Positions 53,275 through 62,539 of a DNA stretch of 64,000 nucleotides are shown piece after piece. Within the stretch, counting starts at the first letter, position 1; every line of letters starts with the position of its first letter. Origin of the DNA: Taibaiella koreensis (GTDB taxonomy: Bacteria > Bacteroidota > Bacteroidia > Chitinophagales > Chitinophagaceae); NCBI RefSeq assembly GCF_003545715.1, contig NZ_QVNU01000001.1, forward strand, positions 1,116,001 through 1,180,000. The letters are read 5' to 3'. Under the pieces are notes generated by a model. That model ran no database searches, had not been told where the DNA came from, and saw nothing but the letters and a program-made list of their open reading frames with translations. Both the position numbers and the translations under genes were made by a program.

Positions 53275-53871
53275 ATGAAAACATCTATAGCAAAATTGCC
53301 CGCAACTTATGCTGAGTTACAGCATTTCAGAGCAAATGATATATATCTTCCCGATATGAACTGGGAAGAGCTTGTGGCAGACTTCTTTCCTGAAACGGTT
53401 TCCCAGGTGGCACAAGGGCTTTCCAATACTACTTCTGCATTCTATGGACTGATGCTGCAGGAAATCGGAAACAGGTTTGGATCAGAGGCCATGGAGCGCA
53501 TTTCAAAGGCTACGGTATACGCTTTGGGAAGAAGGACCACCAGGAGGCTGCTCCAGCGTAAACCCGGATTGGAGCGCAATGCTATCGGGATAGCCAAAGT
53601 AGCCATGTCTGCGATATTCAACGCCAGTCCTGAGTACAGCTTTGAAGTGATCCGGTACGATGAAGATCGTGTGGAAATGTTGATGAGGGGGATCGATCGC
53701 TACCATAAAATTGCCCGCGAACTCGATATTCATACCTGGTTGTCCTCACCCATCGACGCGTTTGCACAGGGCATCAACGATGAGTTGGGTCTATCCTATA
53801 AAATAGCCATGGAAGTATATGGCATAGATGAAGAAAGTCATTGTTTTTATAAACTCAGTTTCGGTATATGA
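53275..53871 (+). CDS. Unassigned protein in the PKS operon
   Basis: 198 residues from the ATG at 53275, 20 nt after the PKS stop; the longer frame from 53209 would run inside the PKS gene. Soluble, alpha/beta, with an N-terminal recruiting-like stretch (LPDMNWEELVADFFPETV) and a Cys-containing C-terminal strand (SHCFYKLSF). The final motif faintly recalls V4R/ATC-hydrolase-like domains, but this is weak. Its stop overlaps the AT-ER start as ATGA, so translation is coupled and a role in the pathway is likely. Confidence 0.8.
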   Translation: MKTSIAKLPATYAELQHFRANDIYLPDMNWEELVADFFPETVSQVAQGLSNTTSAFYGLMLQEIGNRFGSEAMERISKATVYALGRRTTRRLLQRKPGLERNAIGIAKVAMSAIFNASPEYSFEVIRYDEDRVEMLMRGIDRYHKIARELDIHTWLSSPIDAFAQGINDELGLSYKIAMEVYGIDEESHCFYKLSFGI

Positions 53872-56120
53872 AGGTCTTCTTATTTCCCGGACAGGGGTCG
53901 CAGATACGCGGGATGGGTGAGCAGCTCTTCCCCAAATACCCCGGGCTGGTCGCAGCTGCAAACCGCATATTAGGCTACGATGTAGTGAGCCTTTGCCTGC
54001 GCGATCCGGACCGGTGTTTAAATAAAACACAGTTTACGCAGCCGGCTTTATATGTGGTGAGCGCGCTGTCCTATCTGGATAGCATCGGCACCGAAGGCAA
54101 ACCCGACTACTTGCTGGGGCACAGCTTTGGCGAGTATGTAGCCTTATTTGCCGCAGGCGCATTTTCCTTCGAGACGGGACTGATGCTGGTAAAGAAAAGG
54201 GCAGAGCTGATGAGTAACAGCAGGGGAGGCAGTATGGCTGCGCTGTTAGGCATGAACATAGATCAGGTGAAGGCGGTGCTGGATAAGCATGGGTATGATG
54301 GCATTGACATCGCCAATCATAATTCCTATGAGCAGATCGTGATCACCGGCCCCACTGAAGATATTATTTCGGCGCAGCAGGCATTTGAAACGGAGGATAT
54401 CAGGCTCTATTTTCCGCTTAATGTAAGCGGCGCCTTTCATTCCAGGTATATGAAAGACGCGGCCGAAGCATTCGGAAGATTTGCAGCAACCTGTACGTTT
54501 GAGCCCCTGCAGATACCCGTGATCGCGAACGTTACGGCGCGACCTTACCAGGACAACCGGATAGTTGCGCTTTTAAAGGAACAGATCGTGGGGCAGGTAA
54601 GATGGTATGAAAGCATCAGCTACCTGCTGGGAAAAGGCGACATGCAGTTTTTCGAGATAGGCCCCGGCGATGTGCTTAAGAAAATGCTCGTGCACATTCA
54701 AAAGCACCCGATGCCTGTCCCTGCAGATAAGCCAGTGCAACATGGGTCGGCAATTGCTGCAACGGCAAATGGTCTGCAAATGGTCACCCCTGAATCTTTA
54801 GGCGCAGCGACTTTTAAGAGTGACTATGGTGTCAGATATGCCTATGTGACCGGGGCAATGGTACACGGGATCGCTTCCCGGGAGCTGGTGGTGAAGATGG
54901 GGAAGGCAGGTATGCTCAGCTATTTCGGTACCGGAGGACTGAAACTTCATGATATAGAATCAGCAATTATTGAGATCAAAGCAAAGCTTGGTCAGGGAGA
55001 GCCATTCGGGATGAATTTGCTCAATGGCTCGCGGCAGGCAGAGACCGCAGCGCTGTTTATGAAACACGGTATACGGAATATTGAGGCCTCCGCCTTCATG
55101 AATATTACACCCGAGCTGGTGCAGCTACGCGTTAAAGGGATTCAGAGGAAACAAGATGGCGTAGTAGAAACGAAGACGCGGATCATGGCGAAAATATCCC
55201 GTCCGGAAGTGGCCACTGTTTTTTTGAGTCCTCCGCCTGCCACCATATTAAAACAGCTACTGGCTGTCGGTGTCCTGACGGCAGAAGAAGTCTCATGGGC
55301 AGCCTTGATCCCTATGGCCGACGATATCTGTGTAGAAGCAGATTCCGGAGGACATACCGACGGTGGCGTAGCCTTTACTTTATTGCCGGGCATTATGCGG
55401 CTGCGCGATGACATGATGACACAGCATGGCTATACGAGAATGGTGAGGATTGGCGCCGCAGGCGGTATCGGCACGCCGGAAGCCGCTGCCGCTGCATTTG
55501 TTATGGGGGCGGATTTTATATTGACGGGTTCCATTAACCAATGCACGGTGGAATCGGGGATGAGCGCTGTGGTAAAAGATATGCTGCAGGAAGCCGAGGT
55601 GCAGGATACGCAATATGCACCCGCCGGAGATATGTTCGAGATCGGCGCGAAAGTGCAGGTATTGCGTAAGGGGACTTTTTTCCCGGGAAGAGTAAATAAG
55701 CTGTATGAGCTATATCGTAATCATAATTCGCTGGAAGAGATAGACGCTGATACCCGTTCGCAGATTCAGCAACGCTATTTTAAACGGTCATTCGAGGAAG
55801 TTTATGAAGATGTGAAAGCGTATTATTCACCGGATGAAATTGCCGTCGCGGAGCGCAACCCGAAACAAAAAATGGCTTATATCTTCCGCTGGTATTTCGG
55901 TTACGCCAATGCGCTTGCGCTGAATGGCAACGAAGCCGGCCGGCCCGATTTTCAGATTCATTGTGGGCCTGCCTTGGGAGCATTTAACCGTTGGGTGAAG
56001 CATACGCCCCTGGAGAACTGGCGAAACAGGCATGTGGATGAAATGGCCGCAAAGATAATGACAGAAACCGCGAACCTCCTTAATGAGCGGATCCGCTATT
56101 GGCAAACCAAACTTCAATAA
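53868..56120 (+). CDS. Fused trans-acting malonyl acyltransferase and PfaD-type enoyl reductase
   Basis: 750 residues. AT domain ~1-285: GQGSQ at 8-12, nucleophile Ser86 in GHSFGE, and His191 in SGAFHSRYM, the AFHS form typical of malonyl specificity. ER domain ~300-750: PfaD-like FMN-type TIM barrel (AYVTGAMVHGIASRELVVKM, ADDICVEADSGGHTDGG, IGAAGGIGTPEAAAAAFVMGADFILTGSINQ), ending in the family's C-terminal tail. It is the only AT in the cluster, so it should charge all ACPs. With the DH and KR of module 1, the ER could give a fully saturated unit. Four-nt overlap with the preceding gene. Confidence 0.93.
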   Translation: MKVFLFPGQGSQIRGMGEQLFPKYPGLVAAANRILGYDVVSLCLRDPDRCLNKTQFTQPALYVVSALSYLDSIGTEGKPDYLLGHSFGEYVALFAAGAFSFETGLMLVKKRAELMSNSRGGSMAALLGMNIDQVKAVLDKHGYDGIDIANHNSYEQIVITGPTEDIISAQQAFETEDIRLYFPLNVSGAFHSRYMKDAAEAFGRFAATCTFEPLQIPVIANVTARPYQDNRIVALLKEQIVGQVRWYESISYLLGKGDMQFFEIGPGDVLKKMLVHIQKHPMPVPADKPVQHGSAIAATANGLQMVTPESLGAATFKSDYGVRYAYVTGAMVHGIASRELVVKMGKAGMLSYFGTGGLKLHDIESAIIEIKAKLGQGEPFGMNLLNGSRQAETAALFMKHGIRNIEASAFMNITPELVQLRVKGIQRKQDGVVETKTRIMAKISRPEVATVFLSPPPATILKQLLAVGVLTAEEVSWAALIPMADDICVEADSGGHTDGGVAFTLLPGIMRLRDDMMTQHGYTRMVRIGAAGGIGTPEAAAAAFVMGADFILTGSINQCTVESGMSAVVKDMLQEAEVQDTQYAPAGDMFEIGAKVQVLRKGTFFPGRVNKLYELYRNHNSLEEIDADTRSQIQQRYFKRSFEEVYEDVKAYYSPDEIAVAERNPKQKMAYIFRWYFGYANALALNGNEAGRPDFQIHCGPALGAFNRWVKHTPLENWRNRHVDEMAAKIMTETANLLNERIRYWQTKLQ

Positions 56121-56123
56121 AGT

Positions 56124-57644
56124 ATGACCAGGTATCAAAATGAAATGCTTGCAGAACCGGTCTCTGATCTTGATAGCCTGCTGGCCGGTATAACAGGTAT
56201 ACTCAGGTGCTGGATGAACGATCCGGTCAATAGTGCAAAGGCTCCGGCAGAAAAAAGGATGCCCCCGGCGCTGTTGCACAGCATTATGGCGCTACGTCCG
56301 CTTGCCGTATCCATGCCAGAACAGGCTGGTGGCCGTGGAGGAGCCATAAAGGAGTGCTTGCAGCTGCTCTCTGCCACTTCCTATGAGTCATTGGAGATGT
56401 CGATGATCTTCGGGATTAACATGTTCCTGTTCCTGCAGCCGGTGATCAAGTATGCCGGCACAGCAATAAAATCCGATATCTTTCATCGTTTCCTGGATGA
56501 GGGGCAAATGGGTGGGTTTATGCTCACCGAGCCTGATTATGGCAGCGATGTGCTTAATCTTGCCACAGCGCATGTCGATACCGGTACGCATTACCATATC
56601 TCAGGTACAAAGCATTGGCAAGGTCTTACAGGGCATGCCACCTATTGGTTGATAGCTTCCCGGAAAAAGAACCTTTCCGGTGAGCTGTCACGCGATATCG
56701 ATTTTTTTATTGCCGATGGAAATCAGGAGGAGCAGCGGACAGAAGTGTTGAAATATTACGACAGTCTTGGTCTGCACATGCTGCCTTATGGTTTGAGCAA
56801 GATAGACGTGTCTGTACCCAGGGAGCAAAGATTACATGGCGGCTCGACGGGCATCACGATGATGCTGGATATCTTGCACAACAGCCGGCTGCAATTTCCG
56901 GGAATGGCGATGGGCTTTATACAACGCATGCTGGATGAAGCTGTTGCTTATTGCACAAAGCGGCACATCGGTGGCCTTAGCTTGCTGACTTACGATCATG
57001 TGCAATACCAGATCAGCCGGATCCAGGCTGCGTATACCATTTGTTCCGCCATGTGTGTAAAATCCTGTGCGTTCAATAGTGTAGCCTGCGATGCATCTGG
57101 TTTGGGACTGGATGCCAACAGCATGAAAACATTAGTAACGGACCTGATGCATGAATCGGCACAGATACTGTTGCAACTGTCCGGAGCGCAAGGTTACCGG
57201 TTAAGCGCATTCGCAGGTCGTGCGCTTATCGACAGCCGCCCGTTCCGGATATTCGAAGGTCCCAACGACGTATTGTACAGTCAGATTGCGGAAACCATAT
57301 TACGCGGCATGAAGATAACCGGGCAGAGGAATCTTTTGGCCTACCTGCAGCAGCATCAGTCGACGATAACATCGTCCGGGCTGTTTCAAAACGACCTGGA
57401 CTTTGTCATGGACTTTTCGCTCCCTCAGCGAAAGAAAGTGGACCTTGGCGGGATCATAGCGCGCATAATAGCTGCCGGATATGTCATGGAGCTTGATCAT
57501 AAAGGATACCGGAAGGATTTGATTGATATGGCGATCTTAGTGCTGCGCCAGGATGTAGCCGGCTTGTTTGCTGCTTTTGGATCAAAACACAAGCCCTTGC
57601 CGGTTGTGGACTATAAAGAAGGTAGCGATTGGTCCGATTTTTAA
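56124..57644 (+). CDS. Acyl-CoA dehydrogenase-family flavoenzyme
   Basis: 506 residues, longer than typical ~380-residue members because of a C-terminal extension (~400-506). FAD-binding motifs GGFMLTEPDYGSDV and GTKHWQGLTGHA at ~130-180, and the catalytic-base region FRIFEGPNDVLYSQIAE near 375-391. Starts 4 nt after the AT-ER stop, so it belongs to the operon. Likely role: alpha,beta-desaturation of a carrier- or CoA-bound acyl group, starter unit or product. A tailoring oxidation cannot be excluded. Confidence 0.88.
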   Translation: MTRYQNEMLAEPVSDLDSLLAGITGILRCWMNDPVNSAKAPAEKRMPPALLHSIMALRPLAVSMPEQAGGRGGAIKECLQLLSATSYESLEMSMIFGINMFLFLQPVIKYAGTAIKSDIFHRFLDEGQMGGFMLTEPDYGSDVLNLATAHVDTGTHYHISGTKHWQGLTGHATYWLIASRKKNLSGELSRDIDFFIADGNQEEQRTEVLKYYDSLGLHMLPYGLSKIDVSVPREQRLHGGSTGITMMLDILHNSRLQFPGMAMGFIQRMLDEAVAYCTKRHIGGLSLLTYDHVQYQISRIQAAYTICSAMCVKSCAFNSVACDASGLGLDANSMKTLVTDLMHESAQILLQLSGAQGYRLSAFAGRALIDSRPFRIFEGPNDVLYSQIAETILRGMKITGQRNLLAYLQQHQSTITSSGLFQNDLDFVMDFSLPQRKKVDLGGIIARIIAAGYVMELDHKGYRKDLIDMAILVLRQDVAGLFAAFGSKHKPLPVVDYKEGSDWSDF

Positions 57645-57659
57645 TGCTTGTTAATGGAA

Positions 57660-57790
57660 AGAGGCTGTCTCCAAAGGTCTCAAGCCTGTCACATTGAGCG
57701 GAGTCGAAATGTAACAGGCTTGAGACATAATTTTGTGTTATTTCGACTACGCTTAATATGATAAAAATGACCCCTTTTTAGAGAGCCTCT
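57660..57790. repeat. 131-bp MITE-like element with inner hairpin
   Basis: Ends AGAGGCTGTCTCCAAA (57660-57675) and TTTTTAGAGAGCCTCT (57775-57790) are imperfect inverted repeats. Inside is a 19-bp stem with one mismatch (57677-57695, 57708-57726) containing the ATTGAGCGGAGTCGAAAT loop region. It lies between the polyketide operon and the oxidoreductase, and supplies that gene's 3' end. Confidence 0.6.
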
Positions 57791-58382
57791 CTTGCTCTGC
57801 CGGCTCGTTTATAGTGTAGGCATCAATGATTGCAGCTTTCCATGTTTCAACGGTCTCTGTTGTTGCTCTGTCTGCACGGTCAAAGAAAAAATGTTGCTTA
57901 ATATCGAAACCGCAATAAGTATAGATACCTTTATCAGAAGTGAGCCGCAACGCATTATCCATTCCTATTTCCTGATACTCTGTTTTTGATTTTCCGTGCG
58001 AATTAATGATGTAGGCCGACTTGCCGGTTAATAACCCTTTTTGTACTCCCAGGTCGTACCGGTAGGCAAAGCCATAGCTGAATACGCGGTCGATGTACCC
58101 TTTCATGATGCCGGGCATACCCGTCCACCATATGGGGTAAATAAAAGTAATGACCTCGGCCCAGGTAATGTACTCCTGCTCTTTTTCGATTTCTTTGCTA
58201 ACCTTCCCGCTGTGTTGCCCGGCTATGTCTTCGAGCGATAACACAGGATCGAAATTAAGTTGGTACAGATCCCTGACCACCACTTCATGGTTTTGCTGCA
58301 GGAGTGTTTCTTCTACTGTCTGCTTAAAGAGATTGTTTAAACTTGCCGCATTCGGATGGGCATAAATAATAAGATGTTTCAT
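57753..58382 (-). CDS. NAD(P)H-dependent FMN oxidoreductase (flavodoxin-fold)
   Basis: 209 residues from the ATG at 58382 (MKHLIIYAHPNAASLNN), where the flavodoxin-like N-terminus begins; the 10 codons to 58412 are not conserved. The family motif YPIWWTGMPGIMKGYIDRVFSYGFAY at ~85-110 identifies the MdaB/KefF/NQO-like group, using NAD(P)H to reduce quinones or other small electrophiles. The last ~12 residues (ERLSKKGSFLSY) are encoded by the MITE-like element, replacing the native C-terminus. It follows an AraC regulator on the same strand (76 nt), its probable controller. Confidence 0.85.
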   Translation of the reverse strand: MKHLIIYAHPNAASLNNLFKQTVEETLLQQNHEVVVRDLYQLNFDPVLSLEDIAGQHSGKVSKEIEKEQEYITWAEVITFIYPIWWTGMPGIMKGYIDRVFSYGFAYRYDLGVQKGLLTGKSAYIINSHGKSKTEYQEIGMDNALRLTSDKGIYTYCGFDIKQHFFFDRADRATTETVETWKAAIIDAYTINEPAEQERLSKKGSFLSY

Positions 58383-58458
58383 TCTTTTTGTTTTATGTAA
58401 TTGACACAACAAAAGTAGAATGACGGTAAGCGGAAAAATTGTAAGAAAACGAAACCAG

Positions 58459-59283
58459 CTATTCAGCTGAAGCCTGACAGATGTCCTGCTGAAACTTCAC
58501 GAAGCTTTTAGGAGTGAGGTTGATGAAATGCTTAAAATCATGGATAAGCTGGCTTTGATCATAATAGCCACATTCGTCTATAATTTCAAACCAGTCAATG
58601 GCATGCTGAGATAAAAGAGCCTGTTGCACCAGCCCGACCGCTTTTATAAAACGTTGGTATCGGTTGACCTCTTTGGCACTATACCCAAAATATTTTTTGT
58701 GCATCAATTGGATATTCCTTTCGCTCTGCCCGGTGGTATCGGCAACGGACTTAATCGGATTTAGCACATCAGCTTTGAAATTGGCCAGCAAAGCAACAGT
58801 ATTGTTTTGCAGCTTCAGATAGGGTCTGCAAAAATCGAGAATACAATTTACTTTATCTGTTACAATGGTAGTCTTGTTTAATTGATGCCATAAATAGGTA
58901 AAGCAGTTGTCCGCCATGGCCTCATCAGGATTCATCGGCAGGTGATCGGAAAGGAATGGCTTGCCAAAAAAGCGATAAAACGCATCGTCTTTGAAATTGG
59001 CGACTAATATCTGCGCTCCGGGGCTAAGGATATATTCAAATGCAGCTTTTATGGGGCCAAGCACGATACATTTGTCCACTTCAATTTCGGTCTTCTGTTT
59101 GGAGACCATCATGGCTTTGGCGCCGAAATTAAATACCATAATGGTTTGGAAAGACGGCAATAACGTTTTGGTCAGCGGATCTGCCGAATTGTTCTCTGCA
59201 AAATAAAAATGCGAAAACACCGCTTCAAATTCCTGGGGAACCGGTAGCCTGTAACTAGCATATATTTGTTCGTCTGGGTTCAA
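58459..59283 (-). CDS. AraC-family transcriptional regulator
   Basis: 274 residues. N-terminal ~150 residues form a cupin-like ligand region of a Bacteroidota type (FNFGAKAMMVSKQKTEIEVDK). The C-terminal AraC helix-turn-helix pair is at ~175-265 (VADTTGQSERNIQLMHKKYF, IIDECGYYDQSQLIHDFKHF, LTPKSFVKFQQ). The gene precedes the oxidoreductase on the same strand. An electrophile or quinone signal is plausible but inferred. Confidence 0.85.
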   Translation of the reverse strand: MNPDEQIYASYRLPVPQEFEAVFSHFYFAENNSADPLTKTLLPSFQTIMVFNFGAKAMMVSKQKTEIEVDKCIVLGPIKAAFEYILSPGAQILVANFKDDAFYRFFGKPFLSDHLPMNPDEAMADNCFTYLWHQLNKTTIVTDKVNCILDFCRPYLKLQNNTVALLANFKADVLNPIKSVADTTGQSERNIQLMHKKYFGYSAKEVNRYQRFIKAVGLVQQALLSQHAIDWFEIIDECGYYDQSQLIHDFKHFINLTPKSFVKFQQDICQASAE

Positions 59284-59563
59284 TCTGGCTCTGCTCTTTT
59301 TTTTGATTTGTTCTTACTGTAAAATTAATGATAAAAAAAAGACAGGGTTGATAATATGCCATAAGGAAATGTTGACACTGTCTTTGCGGCACGGACCTTA
59401 GGTATTTGATGCCCCTGCTATTTCAGACGTTGATTGCAAATAAGCCGGGTGATGAATGCCGGTGTGGTGCATGTCATTCCCGGATCTATTGGTGAATGGT
59501 GTATGAAGGTGCCTGCCTTATGGTCGGTTAGGGTATTGTATGTGAATACGCTTGTGTCGGAAT

Positions 59564-60808
59564 TTATATCCAAAGCGTTGCTAAGGCTGCGATAAGTGCC
59601 ATCATCATAATAACGCTACCCAGTTTTAGAAAAGTCCAGGCGCTAATCGTGATGCCCTCGCGTCTCAGCGCTACCAGCCACAGGATAGTAGCCAGTGACC
59701 CTGTTATGGAAAGGTTAGGACCCAGATCAACCCCGATCAGTATGGCGCTTTTAACCCTTTCAGGAATATGGCCGGCTTGAATAACGTTTCCTGCAATGAG
59801 GCCAGCCGGCAAATTATTCATCAGGTTACAAGCCACGGCAACCAAACTGCCGCTTAGCCATACCGCTCCTGTTACCGATGCGGAGACGATATTGTTCAAT
59901 TTAGCTGTAAGCTGTTGCGTTAAACCTGTTCGGGCCAGGGATTCAACGATCACAAACAGGCCCGCTACCAAGGGAAGCACCGACCAGGATACACCCTTGA
60001 TAACGGTCAGCGGATTCTTTCTGGAACTGATAATGACAATAGCTGAAGTAAGTACACCCGTTATGGCCGTCGGTAAACCCAATTCTACATCCAATGCAGA
60101 AGAAATCAACAAGATTATAGCAGTTGCAAGGATACCGGTCAAAGCTGTTTTACCACCATGTGTTAATTCCGGAATGGCGATGTCTGTTTTAATTGTTGAT
60201 TTAAGACTATTCCTTTGGGTAAAACGGAGCGCAATGTAGGTGACCAGGATCGAAGCAATAGATGGTAAACTATACTGGGCAAGCCAGCTCGATAACGGCG
60301 GCATATGACTGCCGTAAATTACCAGGTTGGCCGGATTGGAGATAGGAAGTACGAAGGAAGCCGCATTGGCTATAAATGCACAAATTAGCAAATAGGGTAG
60401 TGGTTTTTGTACTTTAGCCGCCTTTATTGCGGCAGCCACAGCAGGCGTTAACACAATAGCGGTTGCGTCATTGGACAAAAAGGTCGTTACGACAATACCC
60501 ACCAGGTAGATCAGCAAAAACAACCTGCCCGGCGATCCTTTAGCCATAACGGTGGCGTGGGCGGCCAGCCAATCAAAAAGTTTTTCTTCGCGGGCGGTCT
60601 CTGCAAGCAGCATCATACCGGTTAAGAAAAAATACACATCCAATCCTTTCAGTACGCCTGTTAACGCCTCACCGGGCTTGATCAGCTGAAAGGCAAGTAG
60701 TGCAAGGGCTCCGGACACAGCATAGATTGCTTCCGCAATCTTAAAAGGCCGGATAATAACGCAGGCAATGGACAGCAATGAAATAATCCAGACAGCAGAT
60801 GGGTGCAT
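59564..60808 (-). CDS. ArsB/SLC13-type anion exporter
   Basis: 414 residues with ~11 membrane helices. ArsB-type motifs: VTTFLSNDATAIVLTPAV near residue 111, SNPANLVIYG near 157, and the duplicated later motif DLGPNLSITGSLATILW near 364. These are the anion-site helix hairpins of the ion transporter superfamily. An arsenite-efflux role is likely by similarity, though no ars regulator or reductase is adjacent. It lies 36 nt after an MFS gene on the same strand and so is probably cotranscribed. Confidence 0.82.
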   Translation of the reverse strand: MHPSAVWIISLLSIACVIIRPFKIAEAIYAVSGALALLAFQLIKPGEALTGVLKGLDVYFFLTGMMLLAETAREEKLFDWLAAHATVMAKGSPGRLFLLIYLVGIVVTTFLSNDATAIVLTPAVAAAIKAAKVQKPLPYLLICAFIANAASFVLPISNPANLVIYGSHMPPLSSWLAQYSLPSIASILVTYIALRFTQRNSLKSTIKTDIAIPELTHGGKTALTGILATAIILLISSALDVELGLPTAITGVLTSAIVIISSRKNPLTVIKGVSWSVLPLVAGLFVIVESLARTGLTQQLTAKLNNIVSASVTGAVWLSGSLVAVACNLMNNLPAGLIAGNVIQAGHIPERVKSAILIGVDLGPNLSITGSLATILWLVALRREGITISAWTFLKLGSVIMMMALIAALATLWI

Positions 60809-60844
60809 TTATCTTATGAAGTGTTTTTGTTCAGTTATCTATAT

Positions 60845-62071
60845 TTATTTGGTACCGCAGGCGCCCTTTAGCGTCCGGGCATGTAGCAACCATATTACAA
60901 TGGAAACTATAGCGAAGCCGCCCAGGATAAGGAAGGCAGAATTGTAACCGAATCCCTCTGCGATCCAGCCGCCTATGGCCGGGCTTAACGATGCCCCCAG
61001 GCCTTGTACCGTCATCACAGCGCCCTGGCCAATATTTACCCGCCCGGTACCATTTAGGATATGGGCAACCAGGCCAGGAACGGCCACGCTCTGCAGGCCT
61101 GCACCAATGCCATCGAGGATCTGCACAGGGTACAAGCCTATATGGTTGATCATATGCGCGGCGATCAGCCCACGAACAGGAAGTGCCAGAAAAGAAAGGA
61201 ACAGTACCAGCCAGTAGCCGCTTTTTTCAGCCATACGCATTGCAATAATGGATACCACAATCATCACCACTTGTGCAATGATGATGGTCAAGGATACAAA
61301 TATCGTTGGATTACCCGTATTCTTTGCGGCAGCGGCCAATCCGTATAATGGCAACATGGCCCCATTGCCTAAATGGAAGCAGGCCAGGGCAGCCGCCAGT
61401 ATCAGTAGTGGCTTGCATTCCAGCAACACTTTGAACCCGCTTGCCTTTTCCTGCTCGCCATGCTCTTTTAATCCGCGTGCCGCCCGGTCATCTATGGCTT
61501 TAGCGGGAATCATCAATACAGACAGGATCGCAAGGGCGCCAAAAAGGGCTGCCAGATAGAAGATTGCCGGCATGCCAAATTTCATGCCCAGGTAACCCGA
61601 TAAGGCGGCGCCTGCAACATTACCGGCGTGGTTGAAGGCCTGATTATACCCGTTTTGCCGGTTAAAGCCCGCCTGTTTTACAATGCCAAGGGTAATGCCG
61701 ACGACTGCAGGGCCTATAGCAGCACCGGCAATAGCAGTTGCAATCTGTGATACGCTGACAATCCAGAAATTCTGGGAAAAGAGGATGATCGCTGATGCCA
61801 GGATGGTTGCTATGCCGGGGATGAGTACATACAACCGCTTACGTTTGGTCGCATCGATCATGGCACCCGCGGGTATCGTCATCAGCATTCCCGCTACGCC
61901 GCCTATAGTCATTACTGTACCTATATGGCCGCTTTTCCACCCATGCACCAATAAGAAAATACCCAGAAATGGTCCTATCCCTGCCTGCATATCTGCCATA
62001 AAGAAGTTGAGCAGCTGCAGCGGCCAGATAATGCTACGGTCTGTTTTGAGTTTACCTGGCTCGTTATTCAT
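60845..62071 (-). CDS. Major facilitator superfamily transporter
   Basis: 408 residues with twelve predicted membrane helices. MFS motif A-like DATKRKRLYV is at ~73-82, in the loop between helices 2 and 3. Gly-rich helices follow, and a central loop (~200-225, KAIDDRAARGLKEHGEQEKAS) divides the two halves. Direction and substrate are unknown. It is the first gene of a two-gene unit with the ArsB-type exporter, suggesting a shared toxic-compound efflux role. Confidence 0.85.
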   Translation of the reverse strand: MNNEPGKLKTDRSIIWPLQLLNFFMADMQAGIGPFLGIFLLVHGWKSGHIGTVMTIGGVAGMLMTIPAGAMIDATKRKRLYVLIPGIATILASAIILFSQNFWIVSVSQIATAIAGAAIGPAVVGITLGIVKQAGFNRQNGYNQAFNHAGNVAGAALSGYLGMKFGMPAIFYLAALFGALAILSVLMIPAKAIDDRAARGLKEHGEQEKASGFKVLLECKPLLILAAALACFHLGNGAMLPLYGLAAAAKNTGNPTIFVSLTIIIAQVVMIVVSIIAMRMAEKSGYWLVLFLSFLALPVRGLIAAHMINHIGLYPVQILDGIGAGLQSVAVPGLVAHILNGTGRVNIGQGAVMTVQGLGASLSPAIGGWIAEGFGYNSAFLILGGFAIVSIVIWLLHARTLKGACGTK

Positions 62072-62539
62072 ATCGCACTAAAACATTCCTGAATCCGGTT
62101 ATGTTTAAAAGATTACAAAATATTTAGAACCTGGCTGTAAGTATAAGCATATCTAACGATTTGACCACGGAGTATTTATTTTATACAGACTATCGGGATA
62201 TAGAAAACAAAGCCGCTCCTTGAGTTTTGTCCGAAAGGACGAAGATGATATTTCGATAAGCGCTGAAACCATGATGGCGTTACATAAGAGATATCGCCCG
62301 GAGTCAGATGCCGGGCTTTTACAAATGAAAAAAACCAGCAAAAATGCTGCGCTTTTCTTTGTTCGTCGGGAGAACGTGTCAACGTTCGAACTTTTTGATT
62401 GATGGTTTAATTAAAGTCCAATGTCTGATTGAATCATGTCATGAGATTTGAATGGAACGCTTGCATGGGAGCTTTCCGCGTTTTCGGTCTATAAAATATT
62501 TAATTTCATGAAGCCTATTTTTGAGTTGTGCATCATATT
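62072..62539. other. AT-rich intergenic region with an orphan repeat half
   Basis: 468 nt without a supported gene. It holds a half copy of the 137-bp repeat at 62188-62240. The short frame at 62220-62402 starts inside that repeat and is not credible. The promoter of the propeller lipoprotein gene must lie in the last 150 nt. Confidence 0.5.
62188..62240 (+). repeat. Half copy of the 137-bp inverted-repeat element
   Basis: Positions 62188-62209 match the 22-nt end of the element at 25923 at 19 of 22 positions, and the GTCCGAAAGGAC dyad recurs at 62228-62239 at similar spacing. No partner end is found within the following 300 nt. Confidence 0.5.
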
